Assembly: GCA_014621425.1 (NCBI GenBank)
Contig: JAANBB010000006.1
Location: 310,001-374,000 of the forward strand
Length of the DNA stretch: 64,000 nucleotides
Origin: Cylindrodendrum hubeiense
Lineage: Eukaryota; Ascomycota; Sordariomycetes; Hypocreales; Nectriaceae
Direction of reading: 5' to 3'
The position numbers were made by a program, and so were the translations under genes. Shown here in pieces: positions 34,424 through 46,202 of the stretch. Positions within the stretch are counted from its first letter, which is position 1. Each line of letters starts with the position of its first letter. Below the pieces are notes generated by a model. The model was not told where the DNA came from. It searched no databases and was given only the letters and a program-made list of their open reading frames with translations.

Positions 34424-36065
34424 TCAATAATGCAGTCCAGCATTTGCTACTTGATATCCATATTTTGGATTTTGGAGGAACTTTGGTACCGAGTCCTGTT
34501 GTATCATTAGTCAGTGTGATCTGCGAGACAGGAACATTTCAAGAGTATACTAACGCTAGTCATGAGCTTAAACACAGCACTCTGGGCATCCTCAAAGAGC
34601 GACGTTACTTCATGTAGAACGTCTGTTATGGTGTTATCCTCAGCTGACGCCTTTGTCATTCGGCTTGCTAGGCTTCTGCGAAGCTGGTGATGGATGTTGA
34701 GTTCGCGCGGGGAACCAGGAGCTAGGTATGCGTTGTAAATGCCGTATGATAACGCCAATAGCTCCTTTGCTTTGTCAGAAGAAGCTGTGTCGGAAGATTG
34801 TTGGAGGTCTCGGGTAGCTGCCTTGCAGCTTCGAATGAACTCGTCGACTTCTAGATAGAAAGACAGGTTCTCTTCGCAGTGCATTTCTTGCAGGTTCTCT
34901 CGAAAGAGAAGGCGAAGAGTAGGCTCAGTAAGGATCTTATCAAGCCTGTGAGTATTCGAGTCCTTGGTGCTGTAATGCTGAGAAGCCACCTCTCCCTTGT
35001 TTTGTGAGGCACTTCTACTCAGGCTGTTGCTGCTGATAAGCGCCTTTCCTCGTGGAGTAAGCCTGTAAAGAGCACCCTTTGATGATTGAAAGAGCTTGGA
35101 ATCCGAGAATAAAGATGAGAGCTCTTGATCCCGGAGGACTTGCTCAATAAGGTTGTGCTGGACGAAGAGACCAGCAACCTCGATGGCCTCTCGCCAATCT
35201 ATGGTCGTGGAGTTCTCCATGAGCCAATCAATACCGGCCTTGCCAGTAAAGGTATTGTGATATAGTCCTCCATTGATCCTGCGCTCAGAGGCTATCTTCA
35301 CACCGGCGGAATCTCTCTCGTCACCTGACAGGCTTGACTCAGGTGTGCTGCATGGTGACTGGTTCCCTCGTCCCTTAGCCCCGGCAAACCGCGAAAAGAC
35401 AACTTGAATAATACTTTGATCTTGGAAAATCTTGTCGGTTTTTGCATCTCTTTCCAGGGTAATAAGTGGAATTGAAAACAGATTTGTCAACTCCAATAGC
35501 TGTTTCAACTGTACCCCGCTTTTCGAGCAGAAGCGATCAAGAATAACAATGCCTTTGGGGGTAAGCTGCCATACTGTACTTCTCATAGTGTACAATTGCT
35601 CATGCTTGCCATCTGCAGATTCAATAAATCGAGCATCGAGGAAAAGCTGGCAAAGAGAACGGCCCATATCTTTGGACATGGAAAACGTAGTCGTTGTTGT
35701 GGTGGTAATAATACGAGAAGGGTCCTTTGGGTTGGGCATGCGATTTGACTGTGAGAACTTGAGAGACCCAAGATTACGGATGGCATCCTCAGATAGAAAC
35801 GTATAGTCGACCTTGGTAAATCTGACGCGGTGGGCCGATAAAGGCATCAGACTGACTGTGAGAGTGGAAAACAAATCTTCCAAATCCTGCCAGGTCTTGT
35901 GTTAGCAACTCTCCTGACCGCCAGAGACTATGCACCCTCTCTGTACAGTTGCTCTTAGATGAATGTTGGAGTGAAAATCATTGCACCCACCTTTGAGAAA
36001 GGCCTGTCGTCGTCCGTCATGCGGAGCAAGCCGGTCGACGACTGATTCATCCTGTTTTCCTGCAT
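34424..36065 (-). CDS. FlbA/Sst2-type RGS protein, short form (DEP + RGS)
   Basis: Three exons (36065-35991, 35886-34555, 34495-34424) give 492 residues. GLLRMTDDDRPF opens the fungal FlbA-type region. LGSLKFSQSNRMP, a run of seven Thr and WQLTPKG mark the first DEP-like part, and TFTGKAGIDWLM (about residues 236-247) the second DEP domain. The RGS box runs from about residue 339 (LDKILTEPTLRLLF, EENLSFYLEV) to the last exon (DSVPKFLQNPKY). The family speeds GTP hydrolysis by G-alpha and in Aspergillus FlbA promotes conidiation over vegetative growth. FlbA is about 700 residues with a long N-terminal extension; here a stop lies upstream of the first ATG, and residues differ often, so a divergent paralogue is likelier than the orthologue. 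Confidence 0.85.
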
Positions 36066-38650
36066 CGTCGGCGATTTGAACCACTGTGTCCGTAATGGCA
36101 AAGCTCCTGACGACTGTAGATGGTGTTGGTTGGGGGTTTGTCAAACAGGTGCCAGTTATTTGGTCGGCCGAAGTTGCTCAGGGGATAGATATATTATTAT
36201 GGCACGAGTCGTGATTACGGTGGCAACTGGTAGGTGCTTTCGGTGAAATTCAGTACCCACGTCGCCTTTTGTGTCGCAGTGCCAGGTTGGGCAAAGCGAA
36301 TGCGCGATCCACTAATGCCAGTAGTAATAATGGCCGGTGGCCTGAACGTGACAGTTTCAAACCTGCCTGAGCAAGGTAAGTAGGCGAGCCTCGGCCTGTT
36401 GAAGGGGGGTGACCCACTGACTGCGACTTTGCGAGTGGATAGTGGCGGAGCAGAATTTTCAATGTATTGGCCCGTGCAATGAGCGACCGCAGCGCGAGTC
36501 AGTTTTGGGAATAGACGTTGGAGGATGAATATGTGTCGATCTCGGCATTTAGGCAGGCGAAGACGTTCCTTGCTGTTTGCCAAGCAGGCGCAGATGTTGA
36601 AATAAGTGAAGCGCAATGTGGATGTAAACGGACCGACGCACTACGTGGCATCAATGTGGCTTATGTATAAGGGGCGAGTTGCAGTCCATGCTGAGCAAGG
36701 CGATCACGAACATGACCTGGGCACACTGGCACAGGGTGCTGTTTGTAAAGCGGTCAACAGGACAGTATTACGTAGTACGCGATCCTCTTAGTCCCGCTGT
36801 AAAACAACGCAATGACGTCCGTCAGCAGTCTTGATTAGTCGCTGTTGCTCGATATGGTGTGCTCTCCTTGCTGCGTGTTTCCGTAAGAGGCAGGTAGGTT
36901 ATTATAATGACACACAGTTGCACGCATGGACCTTTGCTCTAGTTACTATTATCAAATGGGTTCCGCTCTCTAATTTCCGTCCTCCCCGTTAGTGCATCGT
37001 AATGATTGGGCCCCGCAGCATCCAGGGGGCTTGATTCACGTAAACCCCACATGGCTCTCCATCTACGCGGCCGCTAACTTTTATTTCGCTTCTAGAAGCC
37101 CAAGCCGAATAATCCCATTTGCGCCTTTTTGTCCGTGTAAGCCATCTTGCTCCATCACGCCGTTTACTGCCTAGCCGTGATCTAACACGGCCAGCTTCTA
37201 GCCCGTGTCTGTGCTGACAACAATACTTGAGCCGAGACTGGCCAAACCATGGAAATAGAACCTAAAATCATACCGCTAAGCCCAGCTCAGTCTGCTGTGC
37301 AGATCATTAGCGGAGAGAAAACTTACTTGTGCACCGATGGCGTCTTCACTGCGAAGTTTCATGATACATGTTGTGCATGTCATGGCGCGTGACAACTCTG
37401 TTGGATATGAGTGCATTAAAATACAAGGTTTTCAATACTGTGATCAGAGTCCGGCGTTGTAAACTGCCGCTGGCCGCCTGCGCATCTCCTTGCAATGCAT
37501 CATGGTTGCTCGCTGACGGCGACCTCGCAGAGCTCGCGAGTACCAGTTGCAGATGTCGAAACCGGGGTAGCCAAGGTGACAGGCGGTGTTTTCGAGGCAG
37601 TGCACCCCGCAGTGTACGGGACTAAGAAAATGCCATTATCGACGCGCATTCCGAAAGCGCATTCCGAAGTGTCACAACTTGCACTGCTGCCAAAGGTGTG
37701 CCACGTGCTAGTTCGAGTGCGTGATCCTTAATGTCAACCACCAACAAGGTCGGAGTACTCGGCGCCAATCCCAGGGTTCGATACAGATTGGAGGGCTGTC
37801 GTCAGGCCCTCGAGATTCGCAAAGACGCCAGCTTCGGTACTGCCCTGACTCGTATTGAACGAACGGGGACACGCTTTATAACAGTAAAGCCAGTCGTCTG
37901 TTACATATCCGATAGTAGTATCTCTAGGCTGGTGCAGTACTGGCGCAGTCAGTGGGGGTCATGTTCCTGCCTCCGCCATCAAACCCCGCTCTTGCGACAA
38001 ACGGCCACGGCTCCGAGACAAACCACTGCTCATTATGGCAGATGAATTGCTCCCTACTGGAGCTGCAATCCTTGATCTAAATGAAACGCTCATGCCGCTT
38101 GACCGGTTGGTTAAAGAGGGGATCATATTCTACGATGAAGCCCGCTGACTCCATACCAGCTTTGATCCTCTTTACCCGTCGCCACCAATATGAAAAGCCA
38201 ACTCCCACCTTGTGTTGTTTGGTGAAAGTCGTGGTCGACGTCTTTTACGTAGAACTTCAAGGCCCTCATGATTGTAGTCGCCGCAGCGGGCGAGTGCGTG
38301 TGAGAGCGACGAGATGGGCGTCAATGAGTGTTGAGATTGCCTTGGACCCAGATGGCTCCATGGACGGCAGCAGGCGGACAGTACTGGTGGAGCGTAAGTG
38401 GATCATTCCGGCGTTTTAGAGGTTCATACACTGGTTACAACGACAGCAGGTACGATGATCCAAGTCCACTGAGAACCCCAGAAGAACTCCCCCAAGTTTG
38501 ACAGATGCTGATCTATCTATAGGCCAATCACCTATAGATAAGGTATCTGCTGACTGGACTGAATACCTGCCCAAATTCGATTTGCCCAGGCAGCCCCACA
38601 AGCATTTGCACACAAAGATATGACCTTTCCCATTAAACTTTCAATTACTC
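36066..38650. other. Intergenic, no confident gene
   Basis: About 2.6 kb. The left end is the promoter of the RGS gene. Between 37.4 and 38.4 kb the base composition is more coding-like, and short plus-strand frames occur (37495-37731; 37731-38045; 38037-38147 reading MADELLPTGAAILDLNE). They are broken by stops in all frames and cannot be spliced into one product, so an old gene relic is possible. A dispersed element copy lies at the right end. Confidence 0.4.
38480..38619 (-). mobile_element. Dispersed MITE-like element, copy 2 (partial)
   Basis: Read on the minus strand from 38619 it starts ATCTTTGTGTGCAAATGC and CTTGTGGGGCTGCCTGGG, then CAGCAGATACCTTATCT and ATCTGTCAAACTTGGGG, the same order as the 48.5-kb copy. 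A CTATAGATAAG/CTTATCTATAG palindrome sits in the middle. The other terminal repeat has diverged or been lost. Confidence 0.55.
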
Positions 38651-40841
38651 CTATTTACAATAATACACAAAGCAACCTTTATCGAAAAGAAACAAGTCAC
38701 GGTTACCACCCTTAGTTGTTATACCCAATTTCTTATAAGGCGCATTATACAGCTGGCATGCATCTGACCTCAAGTACTTGTCATCCCAACTGAAGCTCAG
38801 GCATTTTGCCTTCGCAAGGCACTTAGCAGCGCACTCATAGACATCCTCAACATCTATATCCTCACCAATATTAAACTGTTTGTACACATTAGCTTGGCGG
38901 TAAGGCTTCCTACATGTCGCACCTGAGGGCACCGTGGGGCTGAGAATCGCAGCCTGTTTGCATTTCGGTGATTTTGACCCACTGGAGCCAGACAGGCCGG
39001 TTCCGCCACTGTTCAGACCGTTGCCCGATGCGCCGGAGCCACTTCCCGTGCCGTCGGGAGTATCGTCATCTTCTGTGCTATCTTTGGTATAACCAATGCA
39101 CGTCTCCAAGATTGGCTCACTCTTTAGCGGCCTGAATATATTCCATGTCCGCTGGCCAATATAGTCACCCTCAAGAACGCCCTGGACTGTATTCTCAAAG
39201 TGGATGTTGATCATGATACCATAGCAGCCGCCATTGACATCACCCACCGCCGTGCCATCCTCGGTGACTGTGCCGGACACCTCAAAGGACCCTTCTCCAA
39301 CAATGGACGGTGTTTCCACGATGGAGGCACCGGCCTTCCAGGTACCCGAAAGCAGATCAATGCCGAGGCCCAACTTGACAGGCATGCCTAACGAAGTGGT
39401 GATCTTCAGCTCGCCAGCGACCTCTTTTTTCTTTGTAAAGATAGGGTTGAAGCCTCGGGCATGGCTATTGCTGTAGTCGAGCAAGTCGATCATGATGTCA
39501 ATGTTGTTCCACTCAATCGCCGTGCCTAAGAGTAGAGAACCAGTCGCTTGGATGGTCATTGTAGCTTCGAAAGATAGTTCAACAAACGGCCCGACACCGG
39601 CGAGAAGGGGAATTTCAAATCCCGGGATAAACTTCCGTGGGAACGACTTTGTGTATTTCTTCTCATACTTGACAAAAGCCACCAGTCCGAGGTAAAGTCC
39701 GGCTTTGAAGGAGGCTCGGAATCCAACTTGGGCTTTGGTTACTTTGAACGGGATCAAGTCCACGTCGAGATCTCCCCAAATTTCCGCTGTGCCTGAAAAG
39801 CCACATTCAACACAGTAGGCTGCAAGACCAAAGGTCTTTTCGGTGGTTTTAACCACTTTGCGCTCTTCAAGCGCGGACTCATTGGAGCGTTTATGGTGGC
39901 CGAAATCTGATGCGATCTCACCCTTACTATAGGATGTATCCGTCTTCCCGCCTGTTTTGTTGTACTTGGCAAGAAGTGCGGCGTTATCCCATGGTGAGTC
40001 TTTATCGATACCAAGGAAGTCATTGAGGTAGAGACCCCAACTGATACCCAAGGATACCTCGCGGTTGTGGAGACCATGCGGTTCAAACATCTATCGCACA
40101 CAAAAAAAGCGTTAGTAAAAGCCTCCATTCAGTGAAAGGAATATCAGTAGCTGGGGGGCGGAGGAGGAGGAGGAGCAGGAGGAGGAGGTAAATTACATCT
40201 CTCTTATCAACAGCCCGCTTCAGATTTAGGGTCCCAAGATCGCCCCATTTTAGGTTTAAATTGGTTGCAACATCCCTGTACCCAGCTGAGGAACCCTGAG
40301 CTGTGAAGGTCCTTTTGCTATCAGAGAAGGTGATAGATTTGGCAAGAAACAAATCATTGGTGTTATCTGATCCGCATCCGTCCACAGATGTTATGAAGAC
40401 AAGTTTGCCCTTTCCACTCCAGTTCTTTTTAGCAAATTTGTAGGCGGCAGGGGTTAGAGTCGAAGTAAGACGACCGCCGGAACAAGAGATGCCGGAGATG
40501 TAGGAGGAATAATCAAGTGGGATTGTCGGATACGCGAACTTAAATGAAGCTTCAGAGAAGACAGCACCATCACGCTTCAGTTTGCGCTGGGAGCTGGAGC
40601 CGACCTTCGAGCCAGCCCAAGCTAGAACGACTCGAGTGCCGAGGGCGAGGGTGCCGAGATCGTCCTCATCGACGCCGGGAGGAACAACAGGCTCGAGGAT
40701 GGCGCTTTTATCCGAGTTTGGATCATCTCGAGAATCAAGAGGTCGGATAGGCTCAGACTCGAACTGAGGTGTAGCAGAAGAGGAGCCGCAGAGGAGGAGG
40801 GTGGCGAGGGCAAAGGATGCAAGATATTTGGTGAAGAACAT
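38651..40841 (-). CDS. Secreted DUF7029/DUF7223-like protein with C-terminal PAN-like module
   Basis: Two exons (40841-40197, 40090-38651) give 694 residues. The signal peptide (about residues 1-23) is followed by an acidic propeptide-like part and, near residues 90-200, a block with ISCSGGRLTSTL and VFITSVDGCGSDN, the N-terminal layout shared with the gene at 28.6 kb. CVECGFSGTAEIWGDL opens the long beta-rich domain, again with the C-x2-C start seen in that relative. After a Gly/Ser linker (about residues 565-595) a C-terminal module with YECAAKCLAKAKCLSFSWD and CQLYNAPYKK matches PAN/apple-type adhesion domains. A KRD sequence lies at the splice junction. It is probably a cell-surface or matrix protein; function is unknown. 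Confidence 0.78.
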
Positions 40842-42383
40842 GGCGTGTGATGGATTTCTAGGGTTGTGAAGATACCATTCACCTCAGAAGGATTACCAGA
40901 CAGTATAAACAGACTGATCTAGACTGAGTGCTATAGCACGTTGGATGGTCTGGATGGAAGACGCAGACGGTTGCCGTTGCCTCAGTATGCTGTCCCCCCT
41001 TTGCCTTTTGCTCAGAATGATAAAAGGTGAGAGAATTGCAAGGCATTCTGGGATGAATTGGGATGCATTGGGATGCATTGGGATGCCCCAAGAGTAAATA
41101 GTCTTTACAAGCATGTCCAATAAGACCTCATGTACCACTATTGATATAATTAAAATTGTCAGGGTAAAAAGCCACAAGACTAGAACTTGGATTTGGCTTT
41201 GCATTTTATCCCAACACATCGCCTAGGCCTCGACGGCTCCGCGCAAGTGCACAAGCTAGTCTCTGTTTCGCCTTGATCATCGAGTTCCGTCTTCCGGGTA
41301 CTCGTTGCCTTGATCATACTTTCTTCCTCTAGGGTCTAGAATGTTGGGCTCGATCAGATTGCAATGTCCACTGAGTTGGGTCTCGGACGGCACTCAGCTT
41401 TAACCTGACGCCAAGCGGAACTGAAAGCAGTGGCTGGCTGACGGTTGGGCATAGCTGGACTAATGTGTCTGAATCGGTTATACTAGAGGATTCAGGCGTT
41501 CTGTAGATCGGACGCGCTAGGGGAGACTTTGCTCCGTTTTCCACTTTTATCCGTTCAAAACGCCATATCCCATCCAAAGCATTGGCCTGGGAAACCTTAG
41601 CGTTATCCAAATTATCGGGTGTCTACTACGGTGTTCTTGTTTTGTGGAAATGTCTAAGCTAGTCCGCTCCAGAAACATGACAATCCAGCCCCAAAGACCG
41701 CACCCAGTACTCTGGTACGGCTACAATAGCGGGTTAATCGGAATGAAGGACAGTACTATTGAATGCCTCACATTCTTGGATGGCAAGCTTACACTAGAAT
41801 AGGCATCGACCCCGCAAAGGAGTCAAGCTAGTGCATTTCATATGGACTGGACTCGCCGAGGACCCTTTACTTAGCCGTCTCAAGTTACTTAACAATGCCG
41901 GATTGGGAGGTAGAATGTTTCTATGGCTGGTTGTACCCGCTTTCTCGGATGGGGGTGTCTCTACTAGAATAGCTAGTGCAGCCATAGAAACCACCAGGTG
42001 ACGGGATATTCTACTATCAGATATATGTTCTTGTGTCCACGGAGATCTGGCCCTCTGCTTTATCTATGCTGTGCTTAGTTTAGTGAAGTTAATTGTACCA
42101 TAGGAAGTGGCTGAATGAAATTGGCAATTAGTAGGATCTAAGATGGTATTTTCTTTTTTAGCGGCGGGATACACCAGCCCCGAATCGCAATTCTGGGGTC
42201 CAGCAAGGTCCAACAGTTGGGAAAATGTGGCGACCACGAGCTGCCAACAACCCCTCCCACGCTGGGTTTCACAAAATGAGTTATATACATCATCCTCCAC
42301 GTAACCATCCGTTTCTTTGACATTTTTTTCAGCAACGCCTAGCACGCAGATATTACCGCCAAATCTTTTCTTCTTGCCTCATC
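40842..42383. other. Divergent promoter region with short tandem repeat
   Basis: About 1.5 kb between divergently transcribed surface-protein genes. A 10-bp repeat GGGATGCATT (about 4 imperfect copies, 41048-41085) lies about 210 bp upstream of the minus-strand ATG. TTATATACATC near 42280 is a TATA-like site for the plus-strand gene. The minus-strand frame at 42064-42345 looks incidental. Confidence 0.45.
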
Positions 42384-43606
42384 ATGAAGACAATCGTGGC
42401 GCTTCTACCATTCCTAGCAGTCTTTGCATTAGCTGCCAACGAGCCGGTTACGTGCCGAACACAATTAGGTACCAAGCCGGTCAAGTCTGTTCCGACGGCG
42501 ACTACTACCAGCACCAACACTCGTCGACCAAGGTTCACAAGTGTTATTGTTCCGACTGTAACGAAGTCGGCCGCTCACTGGTATACGATCACGGTTTTCA
42601 CTACGGAGACCATTTTTGTCACCGACACTACCGTGACAGATACCTTCAGCACCACAACTACCGAGTTCTCTGTGCAGACTGACATTTACGTCTCCACTGT
42701 CACGACCACCAGGACGAGTACAAAGACCACGTCATCTGTCTCAACCACAGTAGTTGCAACGACTGCAGGCTTCCGTAATATTCGAGATACCCTCAACTCA
42801 AACACGCTCAGACGCCGAGATATTGGTGGTCCTCACGCTCCCCGCAAGGTGGCGAACAAGAAGGGTCTTCAAGCCTTCACCTATCCAGTCAAGGTGGATT
42901 GTACGGGCTACCTTCCTTGAAATCACAAAAGATTGCCGCCGACTAACTGTTTAATGTAGGTACCAAGTCTGTTCCCAACACCAAGACCACAACAGTCCGC
43001 AAAACCATTGCCGCGGTCACCAGAACTATTCGCTACTGGAAGAGCACCACTGAGACGGACACCATCTCCTCCACCAGTACAATTGTTCCCTCGGACGTTT
43101 CTATCACCTTGACCTCCACTTCAACCTCAAGTGTGACTACTACTGCCACCATCTTCGAAACCAACACCAACTGGGCCTCTACAACCACCACGGCCGTTCT
43201 GCCTGGACCCACTGTCTACGACGCCTGTAACACCAACAACTACTTTGGCCCTAACTTTAACAACAACGGTGAACCTTACTACGCCGTAAATGTCGTCAAT
43301 AATGGCCCAGGGGTTGGTTCTGAGTTCATGACGGTCGCCGATGGAGCCGGCGACCCGGGCGAGTGTTGCTATGCCTGCCAGCAGCTCGCGACGTGTGAGA
43401 CCTGGATCTTCAGGCAAACGAATCGAAATTGCTTTCTTCTATATCATGAAGGTAGATGCAGGTCGCAAGCATACCATCCTAACTTTATTTTGTCCAAGGA
43501 TGGCCTAAGCCCTGGATCTGGATATGTTGTTGGAAACGGAAACTGTGGTTTCACGTACAGTGGAAACAGTGATGGCTCGCTATTTCCAGTGGACGGGTAC
43601 TCTTAA
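42384..43606 (+). CDS. Secreted Thr-rich protein with Cys-rich PAN/apple-like tail, paralogue A
   Basis: Two exons (42384-42900, 42960-43606) give 387 residues. A signal peptide (about 1-17) is followed by a Thr/Val/Ser-rich region made of TTxT and VTDT strings, typical of O-mannosylated wall proteins. A basic cluster, LRRRD, near residue 143 could be a kexin site. After the intron comes a second Thr-rich run and then a C-terminal module of about 120 residues beginning YDACNTNNYFG and holding GECCYACQQLATCETWIF and NCFLLYHEGRC, the Cys/aromatic spacing of PAN/apple-like modules. No GPI-type C-terminus is visible. The same layout occurs in the next plus-strand gene. Expected location is the wall or medium. 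Confidence 0.8.
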
Positions 43607-44920
43607 GTTTGGAGCAGTAGAAGTGAGGGAGAGATTAATTCAAGTCTCTAGATAGAAATGAGATCGGCCAGGGGACAGTTTGATTAACAATTAAAGGCTC
43701 TAATTAAATGTATTAAGTCCATGCCTTCGTGACTCTTGTGGCTCCTATCCCATCAGGCATTGCCATGAACATTAAGTTATCACTTAGCAGCTGTGCATCA
43801 TTTAGCACAGGCATGCTGCATTGAACATTAATTGATAGCTATTAGAAAATCGGTTGATTGAAGTGCTCCCAAAATTGTACAAACGTATTCGTTGCATTAG
43901 GGACTTCTCTAGGTTGACAGATACTAAGTATTGTTGGATAGTTTTGCTGTTGCTGAAGTACCACATTGGCTCCACAAGCATTAGAGCAATCAAGGAGATA
44001 CTATACCTTGGCGGAGTAATCACTCCTTTCTGCCATAGCCAGCATTGCGACAGGAATGAACAAATTGTTAGTGGCATTTTTTGACTGGAAGTTGGGACTA
44101 AGACACAGTCTAGGCAATAAACATAATATTTAGTGGCACTTGTCGACTCGAAGCTGGGACTAAGACACAGGCTAGACAAGAAACATAATTTTGGTAGCAC
44201 TTGTTCATTCGAGGTTGGGATTAAGACACAGTCTAGACTTGATCGACTTTGAGCTGTACAGAGTAGCTACTAAATCAAGGGCCACACTCTTAAGCTAATA
44301 GCTCTGGCATGGCACATGTCAACCATAGCTTTCGCCTCATACTGACTAAAATAGTCGACGTTGGGACTAAGACAATCTACACACGATTGACTCTCAGTAG
44401 TGGCTGTAAGAAAAGGACCAGACTCTTAAGCTCACATATCTGGCATGACACATGCCAACTATAGCTTTCGCTTAATTCTCATTAAAACGGTCGACGTTGG
44501 GACCAAGACACCTTCTAGACACGATCGACTTCAGCCGTGGCTGCGAGATCAAGGCCAGACTATTAAGCTTAAAGTTCTAGTATAAAATATGTCGACTGCA
44601 GCTTTCGGCCTGCCCTTGTGTCCCCACAGAGACTGGAATGATTGACGGTGGCTTAGTGACACACCCCAGTAGTAGCGGCTAATGAAGGAGTAAGCTAACT
44701 ATCCTGCTGCCTCATGTGTACAGCTCGCTTTATGTAATAAGTGAGGAGCTGATTTAAATAACCGGAAGAAATATTAAGGGTCTGTGGTAGTAAGGAAACG
44801 GGAACGCAGCTTGAATGTGCCGCAGACCTTGAGGGTCCATATAAAGCACGAAAGGGCTCTCATCCATCGTCCCCGAACACATTGTCTTTGCGTGGACCTC
44901 TTATTGCCTTTATCTAATTG
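43607..44920. other. Intergenic region with nested tandem repeats
   Basis: About 1.3 kb between the two Thr-rich paralogues, mostly occupied by degenerate tandem repeats (listed separately). A TATAAA at 44840-44845 lies about 80 bp before the next ATG. No gene is seen. Confidence 0.5.
44090..44620. repeat. Nested degenerate tandem repeats
   Basis: GTTGGGACTAAGACACAGTC-like words start at about 44091, 44152, 44213, 44360 and 44496. The first three are spaced about 61 bp with AAACATAAT and GGCACTTG between. The last three belong to a larger unit of about 136-147 bp that also contains CAGACTCTTAAGCT, TCTGGCATG, CACATG and ATAGCTTTCGC, found at about 44285, 44423 and 44553. The copies differ by scattered substitutions. 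Confidence 0.8.
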
Positions 44921-46202
44921 ATGATGAAGCTGGCACTGATTTGGACCGTGGTTTTGGCTGCAATCATCTCGGCTGCTGATGCGTCTGCAGTGAAGCCACG
45001 TGCATCTACAACCACGCGATGTGGTATTGAATACGGATACTCTCAATCCTCAGTGATTCCCACGATAAAGACAACCACGACAAGAACCCGCAAGAGAACA
45101 TCAACGGTAGTAGAGAACGAAACCAGAACCATCACCGCCCGCACGAGAACCGCCACCAAAACTAGGACATCCGTCTCAACCGTGGTGGTGACTGTGCAGT
45201 ACGAGGACGTATATACCACGGTAATCACGGCGAAATCTACCAGGTCCATAACAGTGGATGCGACGACGACCGTTGTGGTTACTGATACCACAATCGCATC
45301 CCGAGTCTCCACATCTACTATTCCAACCCCTGATGATTTCATCCCCCTCGCCTCGTCTTTGCCGCATGAAGATGAGGATGACGAAGGCACTTTCGATAAG
45401 AGAGGACAGGGCCGGGCGGTCAAGAAAAGTCCTGGCTCATCTTGGACCAAGACTGGCAAACACGAAGAGATCAAGTTGGTTGCCGACAGCCAATTGCCAG
45501 GCTATCCGAAAAGGATCATTTGCAAGATCATTATCTATGTATACGCCGTTGTTCAAACCAACACTATCATAAATCGGAGGACAAAAACGCTGCCGGCGCC
45601 GACTGTTACGCGAACCACCACAAAGACTTCAATGACTACTACTACCTCACTTCTGGCCCCAGCAAGTTCTACTGTGACTAAACGCACTACGAAAGTCGAA
45701 AAGATCACAATCACCAATTTGGCTACATCAACTAGCACCTCCACGGTAAGCACTCTGTAGGGCAATACCCATCATTATCAACTAACAGAAATGTGCATCA
45801 TAGGTCACTGAGATTGTCTATACTTCCACTACAACTTCATTTGCTGCTTGCGCCACTGACAACGTGTTGGGTGACCTGGACGGAAACGGATTCACGTCGC
45901 TTAGCATGTCGATCAACAATTTTTCGTGGAGCTTTGAAGTTTTGCCCGCAAATTCTGCCGAAGATTGTTGTGCATTGGCCGCTGATAGACCGCATGCCTG
46001 GTATTACTCATTCAGTCTGATCAACAGTGATTGTACAATCACTTACTCATCCGAGTCTTGTCCAGTGCCAAATGACGACACTGAGTTGAAGTATGCTAAG
46101 GCGACATTAGCTACTGCTTACGGAGCAACGCCGAGTGTGCTAGTCTTTGGAAATGGGCCCTGTGGTGTAATTGATAGTGTAATAAATGATGAGTACTACT
46201 AG
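44921..46202 (+). CDS. Secreted Thr-rich protein with Cys-rich tail, paralogue B
   Basis: Two exons (44921-45745, 45804-46202) give 407 residues. The layout copies its left neighbour: signal peptide (about 1-21), a Thr/Arg-rich run (TTTTRTRKRTSTVV), an acidic stretch EDEDDEG followed by FDKRGQG, a good kexin-type KR site near residue 162, a second Thr-rich run, and a C-terminal module with EDCCALAADRPHAWYYSF and later Cys residues. The intron falls shortly before the Cys-rich module, as an independent exon. Identity with paralogue A is low outside this plan, so the duplication is old or evolution is fast. Two ATG codons are adjacent; the first is used. A cell-wall or secreted location is expected; function is unknown. 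Confidence 0.8.

Noticed and set aside
34187..34510. Plus-strand frame of about 107 codons
   Set aside because: It overlaps the last exon of the RGS gene on the other strand, whose DSVPKFL block is diagnostic.
37731..38419. Candidate FAD-monooxygenase relic
   Set aside because: Short peptides such as DLNETLMPLDRLVKEG are suggestive, but no nucleotide-binding motif is present and stops break all frames, so no family is claimed.
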